Origin: Ottelia alismoides
Lineage: Eukaryota; Streptophyta; Magnoliopsida; Alismatales; Hydrocharitaceae
Direction: 5' to 3'
Assembly (NCBI GenBank): GCA_037367405.1
Contig: JAZKJV010004145.1
Location: 310,001-374,000, forward strand
Length of the DNA stretch: 64,000 nucleotides
Shown here piece after piece: positions 23,024 through 36,630 of this stretch. The notes below the pieces were generated by a model. That model saw only the letters and a list, made by a program, of their open reading frames with translations, made no database searches and was not told the origin of the DNA. Position 1 is the stretch's first letter; each line of letters begins with the position of its first letter. The position numbers and the translations under genes were made by a program.

Positions 23024-24993
23024 CTTCCCTATACTTGCCTTTACTAGTCCCTAGGAACACTTATGCTAATAAGTGCAGAAAAAGAGAAATATAGAAAAGA
23101 ATATAAAAGAACTTGGAATAGTTTTCAACTTTTAAACCTGTCGTTATTAAAGTCAAAATTTGGAGCTCGGTTAAGACCTTTAGATTGTTGGTTTGTTTGG
23201 AACCACATCGGGGTTAGGAAGTGTGACACAAAAGCCCTTAAGTTCCACAGTCCTTTTATGCAGTTCAATCCATAGTCACATCAGGACCATCCTCTCAGTC
23301 GCATACTGTCACAACCTTGAAATGATAGAACCATGTGTGTGAATTTTTAAGGTCTTCCCAGACAAATCACTGAACTATCAAGGTGTCTGTTCATCTAGTA
23401 ACTTGTCCTCGTGGAGAAAGTTATTTCCATATAAGGTCAAGTGTTGGCAATTTTTATAATCGAAAGTGAGAGAAACTTAGAAGAATGGGAAAAGAATTGG
23501 GAATGAGCCAACATAGTCTTTATTCCTTTGTCAAGCACAGTCAATGTAATCGAGTCTTAACCAAGAAGCAGGCTTTTTCTGGAAGTTCAATATTTTTTTA
23601 AAATTTTTGGTGTAGACTCCTTTTTGGATATTTCATTGACTTTGCATTGCTCTACATTCTTGTTTGTGCCCCGATGATATAGAGTCTTTTGGTCTGCCCA
23701 TGTTTTAGGGTCCTAGAAAAAATTGCAACAGAGACCATTCATCATCAAAAGTATTGTCTCAATACATTATCTAGTCTTTAGATATCATAGATACCATAAA
23801 TGTGGGTTAGAGTACATGTTTAGGAAATCTCAAAGAATGGTTCCTAAGATACATTGACGAAGCGACTAAACATCATCCCGACTTAGACTCTAAGATTTTT
23901 CAGCAATCCACCTGAGTTGAGCTAAGTGTTATATGCGAGGTTTACTAATGAACATAGTCTCATGTAACCTAAAGAATTAAGTCAAGTTAATATAAAGTAT
24001 ACCAATTCCAGTCCTCAATGGGTTCCTCTGAAATTAAGGTCTATACCAAGCTCTAGTCTTTAGACTTTATTTCATACTTGTTTAATTATCTTGATCATTC
24101 TGAAAAATGCTAATGCTACATATAATGTAAGACAATATTTCTTTGAAGCAAATTTATAATTATGTACTTTTTATGGGTATTTGGAAAAAGTTTTGCAAAT
24201 TTATATGCAATTTTTTAAAGAATTTTGCAAATTTTTATGGGTTATGAATTTTCAAATTTTAGGGGTTTTAAAAGGGCTAGTAATAGAATTATGTGCATAT
24301 ATTTACACGGGAGTGTTTCTTATATTTACAAGAATTGGATGAAAATTTTACACTAGTCTATTACTAAGATTACATATGTACATAATTGTGTTCAGGTTAT
24401 TATTCCTCATAATTATATACAAGTTTCTAAATAATTGGAAAATCTTTGAACAAACATTTTTGAAAACTTTATTCTCTAATTAATTTGTATGAACAATTTT
24501 GCAAATATTTAAATAATTTAAAAATCATTGCGCAAACATTTTCGAACATTATGTATAGATTTTTCAAAATTTTTTACCATCATTTTCCAAATCATTTGCA
24601 AACTGATTTTTTAGAAATTTTATTCAAACAAATGAAACATATTTTTGCAAGTATCTGAAAAAGATTTCTACAAAAGTTTCACAAAAGTTTTCCAAACGAT
24701 TTTTAGATTATTTTCTGGAAATTTTCCAACCATTTTTCAAGTCATTTTAGAAAAATAATTTTAAATCTATTTATTAATCATATTTACAAGAATTTTTGAA
24801 AAATTTATACATTTCTACAGAGTGTTCTTTATGGTTGATTAATTGTATCTTTCTATCTATATGGTGATAGAAATATTATTTCAAAATACACAAGTATGAG
24901 TTATGTCTAAAGTATTATACAACGTATATATGACCCACTATAGTTAGCTTGAAATATGTCCTCATAAGTCAGAGAGAAATAGGAAGACAGAAC
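23024..24993 (-). other. 3'UTR of unit B
   Basis: It has no coding sequence. It aligns with the 3'UTRs of A and C, including the CATTTGCAAA/TTTTTCAAA-rich part at 24200-24760. It ends at ATAAGTCAGAGAGAAATAGG, which matches unit C near 30690, and then turns into LTR sequence. Confidence 0.75.
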
Positions 24994-27900
24994 TGTCGAT
25001 CTTTGGATCAGAGGGAGAGAGTCATACGATCTCACAAGGCAAGATCGACGTTACTGAAGTAACCTCTCACAATGATCTCAAATTCAAATAACAATCAACT
25101 CACAGTAAGAAAATAAAGCAATCAAACCAAGTGTGGATCAAAATTTATTATAACCCTATGAAACACGTGTATATAGTGGACATGTACTTTAGGGTATCGA
25201 ACACAAGGAGTATAAGATGTAACAAAATATATTATCTATAAAATAAATAATACAAATGTATGTATATATGGGTATGCACAATAATAGTCAATGTTTTGTG
25301 GGTTCTTCAATAAAATATATTTTTATTTTTCCCTTTAATTAAATAATAGGTAAATAAGGAATAAATATATAAGAGTATATATGTAGGTAATTAAGGTATA
25401 TGTCTATATAAAGACTATATAATATAATATATCTATAATAAATATAATAAATACTCTAAAAATCAGAAAATATCCTAAATATTAATATTTTTATTTTTTT
25501 TATAATTTCTATAATATATGTAGGGTATTTAAAATATTTAATAATAATATAAACCATCTATAATAATATATAGATATATATGAGATATAAAGGGTATACC
25601 ATTTATAAATATAGATAAAATTAGTCAAAATAACAAAAGAAAATATTTTCTATTTTTCCAATAATCCTTTGTTTTTTGTGAATTTTAAAGGATTTTTGTC
25701 TCTTGTTGTTATTTTTAAAGTCAGAAATAAAGAAAAACGTGAACTTTTATGTTGGTCGGATTTACTTGAGATTTAAAAATAGAAAAGGTGCTCAAAATTT
25801 CTCAAATCAATTTTAGTACATAGTAATATACATAAATAAAAATATGGAACAAAAACTATTATTTTTGGGATTTTTGAAAATATTTTATAATTTTTTAGGG
25901 TTAGTAGGTGTTTGTTACTTTTAGAGTTCCTTTGAATTTTTTGTGATTTTTGATCTGGAGTTATAAAATAGGGTAATAAATAGTAGGAAATATTTTTTGA
26001 TTTTTTAGAAAATATTTTATATTTTTTTATATTTTCAAGTTAAATACGGAATAAAATAGCTTTATTTGACTTTTGATAAATAGTAAATGCAAAAAATGGA
26101 AAATAAAATTTATAGCGTGAACATGTAGCAAATCATGACATACATCTATTTTGCACAAGTTTCAGAGTTTAAGAGTATTTTAGATAAAAAAGAAATGCGT
26201 AAATAAAAATAAATCGAGCTTGGTGGGTATATTTGTAAATAAAATATATTTTAGGTGGTACACGCAAAACAACCAGCAACTCTGTTCTGCTACTTGATTT
26301 TTAAGTATTAAAACACATTATACAAAGCCACAAGGGTGTACGAGCAATTTATCCAACTAACGTGGGTCCATGTGAGATGAGCGGATAGAGGACCTTTTTC
26401 AGTTTATAAGAGTTCCAAGGGTTTGATTACAACTTCTCCCAAAAATTTACAACTAATTAGAATATTTGCAGAACCCTGAGCAAAACATCAAAAATACGGA
26501 GGGGGATGCAATTTACCATCAACGTGCACGAGGATGAGTGATCTAGAACGTACCACGTTGCTTCACTTAATTACATCCAACGGTTGGAGCAGGCGACGTT
26601 TCGATCCTGATCAAACAACACTGAATGAATTTGGGAGGCACAAAAGATTCGACGACCGGAGAGGCCTTTGGAAGAATTTTCAAGAACATGGAGTGGGAGC
26701 TCCTTCAACGAAGATTCCTGGCGATGGCTATGTGTCCCTGGTGGTGTCCCACATCTACAGGTAGGTTCATATGAGCTCCAACAGATCCAAATTGGGCTAC
26801 GAGGGCTTGTTCCAGAGTCTATTTTGGCTGCAGATTGCTCCCGATGGGACTTGACCTGCAAAAAAGGATTCTCCATCTCGAGGGCATCCTCCTCGACTAG
26901 ATATTGAAGTTGGAAGTAAAATAAGGATGGTAGGTGGGAGAGCTCCAGTGATGGATGCAGGGAGGAGCTCGATTCCTAGATCCACGATTGATCTGGGTTG
27001 ATGGGATGGAGGAAAAAATGAAGCATGCACACGAAAAGGATACATGATGGAAATGAGTGTGATTTACGGTCGGATGAGGGTGAATTTAGCCTAGATCTCG
27101 AGATTCAAGTCAAATTGGGGATACTTGATAGTCCTAAACCTAATAATTAAACACAAAATTAAATGGATGAAATAAAATCTAAAATGTAATGTTTCCTCAA
27201 AATGCAAAAGAAGAAGCCTCAAGTCAGCTGAGGACCAATGAAGCAAAACCTCCGGTGGTGGATGGCCGGAGATGGTAGATCAAGCTCCTCCACCACTCCT
27301 CCTCTCTGTAAAACCCAGCTTCTGATTTCTATCATCAAGGGGAAGGCCTTTGGTGGATTCTGAGAGGCTAAGATAGTCTCAAGAGTGATCCAAATGAGAA
27401 GAAGGATGGAGGAGCAAAATTTATAGTCTGATGGATGAGATGCCTTTGATCAAGGAGAGCGATCTGATCAAGGAAGATTGAATCGATCTATGGCGTGATT
27501 GGGATTCATGGACATCAAATCAGTAGCTTTATTTTAGATCAGAGGGCCAAGAAATGAGTGGATTAGATGGAGAAAAGAGATGAAAAACTGAGTCCGACAC
27601 TTCAAAGCTCGAGGAGAAAAAGGGGGTCAGTTGACCTTGGGCTAATGGAGGGAAGAACCTGGTTGGTCCACGTGGATCAACCAAAAAAATCCAAGGAAAA
27701 AATGCCTTGTAAAATCAATAATAAATAATAAAATAATTAATTTAAATTTTAGTAAAACATGAAAAATGTCTGTATATTAATGTAGCATTTTATGTCATTT
27801 TTATTTATTTTTATGAGGATTTTTATTATAAGTCAATATTTACAAGTAGAATATAGGTATAAATACATGTATTTTGGTACTTGTATTTTTATTTTGTGAT

Positions 27901-28854
27901 ATATATTTTATTAATTTATACATGTGTTTTATATATTTTTAATTTATTTTTATTCACAATTATTTATTTTTATTATATTTTTCTACGTTAATATGCACAC
28001 TAATTAGTTATGTATATGCAAATTATATGTACATACATGTATTTTTTACATATTTATTGGGATGTGTTATTTATTTTAATTTTATTTTGATGGTTTTATT
28101 CCAATTTAATTATTTATATATGTTTTAAATAATATTTAAAATTTTATAAAAAATATTTTTTTTTGAAAAATACAAAGAATAGATATATTGAATATTATAT
28201 ACATGTACATTGCTAGATATGTGCCCAAAACCTAAATTTGGCATCTTAACCCCAAATTAAATGAAACCATCTTTATTAAATATCTTATTAAAAGTTATAT
28301 ACAATTAAAGGTGATTTTATTCCACTTTGATACAGTATGGAGAACTTACATGTCTATGAAATTTTTATTTTATCTTTTTATTTTGTGTATCCCAGGCAAA
28401 TTGCGCTTTATTTTTCAATGAACTCAATTTTGCATTTTTCTTTGTATTTTTATCTATAATATTTATATTGATGGTTTTATTATTTGAATGGTACAAACAA
28501 TACTATAAAATAGGCGCCAAAAATGCAACTATTAATGGATTTAAAACTATGGTTTTGTGTATATTTAGTACAATTTCTCTGCCCTATCTCTCCGTACTTT
28601 ATTCCTTGTTGACCAAGTCATCATGATGACTGGGTTTTGGGGTATAGGGCCACTAAATACCTATGATGTCTTATTCCTTTTTTCCCTTGCTCTACTCTTT
28701 CATTTTGGGATTAAATACATTAAACGTACAATATCTTCTACAATATTTTGTACATACTGTGTTTATTTTGACAAATTTATGATACATACATGTATTTAGC
28801 TAGGGATTTGAGGCCAAAATGAAAGAATAAATGTTATGAAATGGAGATTCATCA
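24994..28854 (-). repeat. 3' LTR of unit C (about 3.86 kb)
   Basis: On the minus strand it begins at 28854 (TGATGAATCTCC) after AAGTATACAGGGT. Near its other end, GGTATCGAACACAAGGAG (25197-25214) matches the terminal part of the D LTR (51037-51054 read on the other strand), so the end lies near 24994. A GC-richer middle (26530-27680) corresponds to the leader-like part of the D LTR. Much of 25220-26250 is AT-rich with no coding content. Confidence 0.75.
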
Positions 28855-30770
28855 ACCCTGTATACTTCCCTTTCTTGTCCCTAGCAAACACTTATTCCTA
28901 TAAGTGCAAAAAATAAAAAAAGAAAAGAATTTGGATTGATTTTAACTCATAAACTTGTCTTCATAATATCAAAGTTTGAATCTCAATCGGATCTTTTGAT
29001 TTTTAGTTTGGTCAAACCTTGTTTGGGAATCGAACTTGAAACATAACAACCTCCAAGAACCACAAAGCTCTACCCTAGTCTCCTCAAAAGCTAGGTCAAA
29101 ACAAATTGATGTCATACACAGTCCCTTATGATTATGAGTCTATTGTGTACAGTGTGTGTGATATATAGCTCCTCTCGGCTGAAACAGTAAAAGTCAGGCT
29201 TCTCCAACTTGGTGACCTTAATTCCCCAATCCAATAACTCTTTCCTTCAGAAGTGAGGTATTCCCTTATAAGTTCAAGTACAACCGGATAAAATGAGGAG
29301 CCGAAAAAGAAAATGGATTGTAGCCAGTGTATCTACCTATCCTAGGATGCTTGACTAGTGTAGCAAAATCATCCGGCCGCAGGCTCGCTTACATATTTGA
29401 CTTTGAAGCTCAATCTTTCTTATTGAATACTTACATGCTCTGGCGGGAATTTATTTTTCTTTGATTTTTGCCCTTCTATTTTTTTAGAATTTTTTATTTT
29501 TTTACACTATTGACAACATCATTCACATAAGGACTTTTTCCTCTTGAGTAAGTAGACATTCCCTCGTTTGAAGCATTATTACAACCCACAACTTTTGTCA
29601 TTAGACGTCATTGCTACTGGATCAAGTTGGGGAACAGTGGCCACATAATTGTGACTTTCGATGTTTCCATTGGCCGGTGTCTCATGCCAGCAAATCCAGC
29701 CCTCTACCACTTAAACTGAGCTGAGCACGATGTAAAGTTTAGGTGTGCAAATTAGGTCACATGTTACAATAGTCATGCATGTGTTCTGAAATATTCTACT
29801 TAGGCAGTCAAGACGACACTGAACCATGTCCCATGGTCTCAAAGAATTTAGTCTAGTAAGCATAAAGTGCCTCAATTCTAGTTCCTTAAAGGTTCTTGTG
29901 ACTAAGTGGATTGAGGTCCAACCAAGGACCAATCTTCATATTTTATTTAGACTTGTTCAATTGTCATTATCAATCTTTTTATTATGTAATTCTTTGATTT
30001 TGATTTTTTTTGGATTTTCAAAAAAAGATTTGCAAATTTATATGCAATTTTAAAAACAATTTGTAAATTTTTATGGTTTTTTGTAGATTTTTAATGATTA
30101 TTGAAAACAAGATTTTAGAAAAAGAAATATGTGAAATATTTACACAGAATTGTTTTTGTTATTTACTGGAATTAGGTGAGAGAATTTACACTTGGTATGT
30201 ACAGAATTATATAATTTCAGTTGCTTGAATTATGTACAAGGTTCTCAAAACAAATTGAAAACATTTCCCCAAACACTTTGAAAACTTCATTTGAAAAGTA
30301 ATTTAACAATATTTTTTTCAAACATTTACAAATTTTGAAAATAATTTTACAAAAAAATTTAAATAATATATATAGATTTTTCAAATTGTTTTTGCAGCCA
30401 TTTTCTAAATCATTTGCAAATATATTTTCAGAACATTTTATTCAAAAAATGAAAAGAAATTTTTACATATAAAATACTTTTACAAAGTTTGAACATTTTA
30501 AAAAACATTTTTAAATGGTTTTACACAGGATTTTTCAAAGAATTTCCAACCATTTTCTCAAACATTTTACAAAACATTTTTATCCAATTTTTTAATTGTA
30601 ATTACAATGAATTTTGGTGTGTTTTAGTTTTTATTTATTATCCATATTATTGAAAATACACAAGTATGAGTTATGGCTACAACATACTCATAGATCGGAG
30701 AGAAAAGGAAGGCATAACTTCTACTAAGTATAGGCAAGTCTATACTGCAACGACTGAATAATGAATGAGA
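28855..30770 (-). other. 3'UTR of unit C
   Basis: It aligns with the 3'UTRs of A and B, starting with the PPT-like AAGTATACAGGGT. It contains one copy of the AT-rich CAAA/TTTT word pattern (30000-30600). No gene is seen. Confidence 0.75.
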
Positions 30771-31020
30771 AGTTGACCGTCCCTCCTATACATAGGATCA
30801 AATAATCCTAAGCATAACGGACTCTACACAAGGCAGGGAGGGTCGAGGGTGGGGATAAATAAATCATTGGCTCAGCTTGTCTCCCCCTATACTTAGGGTA
30901 AAATTTCCCTAAGTATAGACAGAATACTAAGAGTTGAGGAGACATGCGAGAAATTAAAGAATGAGCACCCTTATACACTTACCCCTATACTTAGGATGAA
31001 GCATATCCTAAGTATAACGA
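30771..31020 (-). repeat. Hairpin/PPT-like block of unit C
   Basis: Three inverted pairs occur at about 100-bp spacing: 30783-30818 (CTATACATAGGAT / ATCCTAAGCATA), 30886-30918 (CTATACTTAGGG / CCCTAAGTATAG) and 30987-31018 (CTATACTTAGGAT / ATCCTAAGTATA). On the coding strand each right arm is followed by a short G run. Confidence 0.8.
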
Positions 31021-31099
31021 TGATGAATGGGATGAGCGACCTATCAGTAGAATCAAGATGAAAAATGAAAAGAAGAAAAGAAGAAAAAGATTACTAATC

Positions 31100-32450
31100 A
31101 AAAATATTTTTGGATCCCTTGTCTGAATATGAAGATGATGCTGCTGAAACTTGAAAGTTCTTGCTCATAGACCACCTGAATTGAGTCAACTATGGACAAA
31201 AAGGTATCATGTTCCAGATAAGGCTTAAAAAATTTGTTCGTTACTGAAGAAAGGTTGTGTGTTAGCTGACAGTCTGGATATGACTATGCTTCCATTGTCA
31301 CACACATGCTTCACTATGAACAACCCGGTCCATTTGCTCTTCAACTTCCTTGGGAATAGTTTCAACATTGCATCAAACAATCAGAACTTCTAACCAGGTA
31401 CGAAAATCTTGCAGCAGATGTGCTTGTCGTGTTATTGACCTTCTCCTTGTACATAAGGCTATAGTCGTATGCATAGTTGTGAAATTCAAGAAGTATATTT
31501 AGATATAGCTTTATATTCTTTGCTGCTTTCTTAATATCCAAATTGCAAATGTTTAATTCCCATAATGGCATGGCTTGTCATATACCGGATGGTAGGGAGA
31601 CATTCCCAGAGGTGACTTGTACACCGTCCGATAGGCCTAGAGAACGAAATCAAGTTGTTGAGACCAATTCTTTCTTTCTAGATGCATAAGCTTCTAGAGA
31701 ATCATCTTGATTTCCCTATGTGAAGATTCTGCCAAGCCATTAGACTATGGGTGGTATGGAGAAACTATGCGATATTCTATGCAAGTATTCATGAGTTAGC
31801 TTCTTCACTTCTTTGTTGATAAAATGGTTACCCTCATTTGATATCAAAATTTTGAAGATCCCAAACCTTCTTTCAGAAACCGACATACGATGTGACTGTC
31901 AACGGCTTGGGTTGGGATAGCCTCCACCCAATGACTGATGTAATCAACATCCAGCGGAATATACTCATATCCCTAACTATTGGGAAATGAGCTCATGAAG
32001 TCAATGCTCCAGACATCGAACACGTCTGAAATCCGAAGGTACTTCAGGCGCATTGTGTCTCTCATTCTGATGGTTCCTCCCATCTTCTGACAATCAATAC
32101 ATTGCTTCACAAAATCTTTTGCATCTTTAAAGAGAGTCAACCACCAAAGGTCGCGTTGTAGCATTTATGTTGTCCTACACTTTCCATAGAGGTGCACTCT
32201 TGATTCAGGCATGGCAATTCTCTAGGACACTACAAACTTCTTATTTAGGAATTCACCTTCACCAGATGTAATCTTCCCCCCTCACAAAAGAGATATGGAT
32301 CCTCTCACTGATAGAAATCAATATCCGAAAAAAATGTTGACCATTAGCTTTTACCAATCTTGTGGAGTTCTCTTAGATACAAGATAGTTTGTAATATTAG
32401 TGAACCAGGGGAGAGAGGTGACTAATAACATTTGTAAAGGTTATAGTGAT
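31100..32450 (-). pseudogene. Gypsy integrase of unit C, decayed
   Basis: The minus strand from 32164 reads LQRDLWWLTLFKDAKDFVKQ CIDCQKMGG (zinc-binding C-x-x-C), then ISDVFDVWSIDFMSSFPNS of the catalytic core. Near 31571 it reads MPLWELNICNLDIKKAAKN and LLEFHNYAYDYSLMYKEKV, the Athila-type C-terminal region. The order and spacing match unit A. Stops and frame changes occur throughout. Confidence 0.85.
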
Positions 32451-34040
32451 CAGTATCATGCTCTACTCAGGAGTGTCGGGCTCTAGTAATCTTGACAAAT
32501 GGTCTACCACCTGATTTTTGACTCCAGGTGGAACGGAAGTATCCATCTGATTAACCTTGGTTTGACATCCTTCTTGGCTTATAAGTACCTGATGGTAGAG
32601 TGGTCTGTGTAAACAATCACTTTGGATCTAAGTAAATGAGATATGAACTTCTACAGGGTGAAGATGACTGCTAGCAGCACTTTCTCAGTGAGTATGTAGT
32701 TCTTTTGTGCTTCATCAAGAGCTCTATTGGCATAGTGAATCACAAATGGAAGATATCCCCCCTCTATCCCAAACCACACTAGTGGCATAGTACAAACCAT
32801 TTTTCATGATCTTAAATGGTAGAGACCAATCTCGCAGTTGCAGAATAGGGGCCTAATCGATTTGATCTTTCAATTGATTGAAGGCTCGGAGGACTCTGGC
32901 ATTGACAATGAAATCAACCTCCTTCCTAGAAGCTCAATCAGTGGTTGGGTATTGTTGCCAAAATATTTGATAAATTAATGATAGAATCCCACATGCCAAA
33001 GAAAGGATCAGAGTTGCTTCAAAGAAAGGATCGGAGTTGCTTCAAATTTGTAGGTGGATATAGTTTCGAAATGACCTCCAACTTTGCACGATAACCTCTG
33101 TGCTATGTTTGGATAAGATATGGCCTAGCACAATTCCTGCAGTTACCATGAAATGGCTCTGCTCCCACGAAAGCACCGTGTTCACTTCACAACATATTTT
33201 CAAAACTCGTTCTAAATAAGATACTGATCGAACCTATCATCATAGATTTAGAAATTGTCCATAAACACCTAGATAGAACTACCAACCATATTTATGAAAA
33301 CTACCAAGCTGCACCTATGAAAGGTCGCAGGAGTGTTGCACAATCCAAATGGCATTTTGCGGAAGGCATATATTCCGAATGGAGAGATGAAGCTATATTT
33401 TATTGGTCTTATAGAGTGATTGCAACATGATTTTATCCAGACTATCCATGCAAGAAGCATAAATACTCGTTCGTGGCTAGTCTTTCTACAATATGGTCGA
33501 TGAAGGGGAGTAGGAAATAGTTCTTCTTGGTAGCTAGATTCGTGCGCCTGTAATCAACACAGATGTGCCAAGATGTAGGAACTCTGGTTGCGATCTCCTC
33601 TCCTTTGTCATTCTTTACGATGGTGATCCCCGATTTCTATAGCACAACATGTAAGGGACTCACCTATTTTGAGTCAAAAATGGGATATATGAAGCCCACA
33701 TCACACCATTTTGCAATTTCATTCATAACAAACTCCCAGAGATTCAGATTCAATCTTCGTTGAAATTCACGAGGTGACTTGCTATCTTCTACAAGTAAAT
33801 TTGATGGGAGAACAATAAGGAATAATCCATGGAGAAGGAAATTTTCCATCCTATCACCTTGTAGTTATTTCTAGAACCTCGAGCAGATGGGATTCATGTT
33901 CCCGAGTAAGCTAGGAATTAATAATTATAAGAAATATATTCTGCACACCTGCAAGGAAAGCATACTTCATATTTGGTGGAAGCGGCTTGAGCTCTAGTGG
34001 GGTGTAAATCTTTTTGGTAGTAATTTCTATGACTGTGCGG
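32451..34040 (-). pseudogene. Gypsy RT and RNase H of unit C, decayed
   Basis: RT motifs on the minus strand include LELKPLPPNMKYAFLAG near 34000 (the linker before RT), RRLNLNLWEFVMNEIAKW and FIYPIFDSK near 33664-33765, and SPFGIYAFRKMPFGLCNTPA near 33310-33385, the conserved RT palm. RNase H remnants follow toward 32470 in several frames. The gene is broken by many stops. Confidence 0.85.
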
Positions 34041-34429
34041 GGTGTCGGTGGTGCCAAATCTTTTGAGTGTACACTATCCACCTTTAACAATTTAATATCT
34101 AAATCTAATGATGCACAATAATTATCAATGATTGAATCTTGTTCAAAGAATTCGTCAATAATCTGTTCTTCCTCTGCTAAGGACAGGTGGCCCTCAATTA
34201 TTCATTAGGCATATCAAATTCTCATCTTCACAGACAAAGGGGAATTTGACTATGCTATCCACTCCTTCCTCAGTGGAGAGGAATTCATTGGTCTCAATAT
34301 CATCCATGAACATATTTATATCTCTGATCTCTACAAGGAAGTCATAGTCATTTGTCTATTCTACAATGACACTAGCAGTTGATGCAGATTCTAACGGTTT
34401 GGGTACCTAGACCATCTGAATTGACACCT

Positions 34430-34999
34430 TGTCATTGTTGGAGCGAAAGGTGATCTATCTGCTGCCATAATACACCACTACTTTGATTGTTCGGAGGAAA
34501 GACCGTCCAAGTATTATCAGGGTAAGTAGAATAGGAGCTGATATGTCCGTATCCAATACAATAAAGTCCACAAGGAACTCCATTCCTTGAATTGTGACGA
34601 TGACATCCTCCAAATTTCTTGGGTTTTCTTGATTAAGGTATCTGTGAACTGCAGAATCATCCTTGTTGATTTTAGTGGTCCCAACCCAAATTCCTTCAGC
34701 AGTGAAGTTTGCATCAAGTTAATTGAAGATCTCCTATCAGGAAGAATTCCGTCAAACTCTTGATCAAACATCATGCATCTGATGAGAGGGAGATTGCAGA
34801 TTGCATTAATTGTCGTTGTCGTTAGGATGTGCTTCACAATTCTTTGTTTGGCTTGACGCGGTTGTCTCGTCGAAGTACATTCCTCCTTCAATCCTTTCTT
34901 AATATCTGGCATATACTTAATGACCTGTAGCCGAGGCACGTCTAGAATAAGATTCTGAATTATTTGCACAACATATGGATCAGGCAAGGTATTTTTCAA
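34430..34999 (-). pseudogene. Gypsy protease of unit C
   Basis: A 160-residue open frame (34999-34517) contains DRRSSINLMQTSLLKEFGLG at residues 88-107, then LKSTRMILQFTDTLIKK. This is the retropepsin-like block of Athila-type pol, normally D-L-G-(A/S)-S-(I/V)-N-L followed by LQLADRS. The DLG triad is DRR here, so the active site is lost. It lies between gag and RT as expected. Confidence 0.8.
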
Positions 35000-35249
35000 A
35001 TTTTTCTTTTTTTGATTTTTGTAAAATGTTTGGAAAAAGAATATTTAAAGAACGAAAATCATAAGGAATATTGTTCCTATTTATAACAAAATCTATACCC
35101 ATATTAGGTTATATAATTGGATGATGAAAAGAAGAATCTTCATCCATTTGAGGTGGTGGGCATCCCAAAATATCAGGCAGGATTCCATCGACTGACTCCA
35201 GATTTGCTGTAGGTGCATTCATCTCTATTGTTGGCTGGCTGATGCTCTA

Positions 35250-36630
35250 GATTTTACTATCCTCTTTTTGTTGTCTTTGAAAATTTTCCATTTTTGACTT
35301 TTTTTTTGCTTGTGCTTCTCCCTCTCCTTCTTCCTCACCCAACCTAATTACTAGTTTGACTGATGTAGAAGAAGATGATGACTCACTTGTGGAAGCTTTA
35401 TTCTTTCCCTTCACTGTAGCAGAAATGATGAGTCCTACCGCTCCTTAGAGTAACAACATTAGATAAAAACATATCATGTACCTATGACTCTATAGGACTG
35501 GATGGAACATCACAGACTACCTACTCTTTCTTGCGGAAATTGTTGGAGTTTTCCTCCACCTATGCTAGAAGTGGGGTGTTGGCAGCGTTAAAGTCATCTA
35601 ACTTCTGACCGATCTCTACGAGGCTCTTTACAAGCTATGCCAAGTAGTCCAAAGAGGGGTTCATAGGAGGGGCAACCTCAGATGGTTCAATATACTGACC
35701 ATGCTAAGACTGGTAATGGTGTGGAGGCTGCTAACAAGAGTGCTGAGGATATTGGAGAGAAGACCGGTATTGTTGACGCTGAGGAGGTTGATGTTTATAA
35801 GGAATAACCGAGTACTTATGATACTCTCGGTTATGGCGTTACTATGGTTGTTGGTATTGATTCTTGCTCCAGCCTTGCTGATATAGCTGAGACTACTGGT
35901 GGTGAGGTTGTTGATTCATATGGACAAACCTCCCTCCTTATTGTTGAGGGAATGGCCATGAATTAGAGATTGGCCCTGCTGGTGTCTGCATAGACAAGCC
36001 AACTACGTATCATTTGACCAAACTCCATTCACCTCCTAAATGAGAGGTGGTGGAGGAGAGCATGGATCTTATAGAATCTGGTGTTTTGGTTGGTATACAA
36101 CCAACTATTGTTGTGGCTGCTAAGGTGATGATCGCTCGGGGTCTTACACGTAGTAGATGTGCTAAACCATTGGTTTAGAGGAACTCTGCTGAGGAGGTTA
36201 TGGTGATGTTGTATCATTCGTCTCAATTGCAGTTTAGGTCGATGTAGACACAGACTAGCATGGGCTGATTGTGATTACAACCAGCTCTAGCTACATGGTA
36301 ATCTGATCCAGTTTCCCAAATTTTGGGTCCTCTACTCAATCACAGCTAGCTTCTAAGGTCTTGTGATCGCTTTTCAATAATTTCCACCTTTGACAGGTGG
36401 CTTCCTATGATTCTTAAGTTAGATCTTTCATCCATGTTCTGCTCATGCAATGCTCCAATATGTACTGCTTTTTGGAGAATTTGTGGCTGGTGGTGGTACG
36501 CTCGGGATGACAACAAGGCAGATTCTCCCTCTACCATTGACGACTCCAAGAAACCCTTATTTAATTTATTGGAATTATCATGCACTAAAATAAATGCATG
36601 TGATCAAATGATGTCCAAAAATTAAAAAAC
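35250..36630 (-). pseudogene. gag: Athila-type gag of unit C, 5' truncated
   Basis: The minus strand around 36585-36346 reads HDNSNKLNKGFLESSMVEGE, SALLSSRAYHHQPQILQ, which resembles the central capsid part of Athila gag (FYNGL...ID A..GG.LL.K...EAY.IL). Downstream at 35950-35690 is a glutamine/histidine/tyrosine-rich tail (YHKYSVIPYKHQPPQRQQYR), then LDYLA, LVKSLVEIGQKLDDFNA at 35660-35580, also typical. Stops are frequent. The N-terminal half is absent because LTR sequence starts near 36631. Confidence 0.75.

Larger units (their letters stand above)
20179..24993 (-). mobile_element. Athila-like unit B: LTR plus 3'UTR only
   Basis: This unit contains an LTR (20179-23023), a PPT and a 3'UTR (23024-24993) on the minus strand. 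It stops just where the hairpin block would begin, at the end of the unit C LTR. No coding sequence remains. Confidence 0.8.
24994..36630 (-). mobile_element. Athila-like unit C: 3' LTR and gag-pol remnant
   Basis: Read on the minus strand, unit C has part of gag, protease, RT, RNase H, integrase, a hairpin block, 3'UTR, PPT and a full-length LTR. The 5' end of gag, the leader, the PBS and its own 5' LTR are missing; gag runs straight into LTR sequence of unit E1 near 36630. Confidence 0.88.

Noticed and set aside
35701..35886. Plus-strand leucine/arginine-rich frame
   Set aside because: It is the antisense shadow of the Gln/His-rich tail of the unit C gag on the minus strand.
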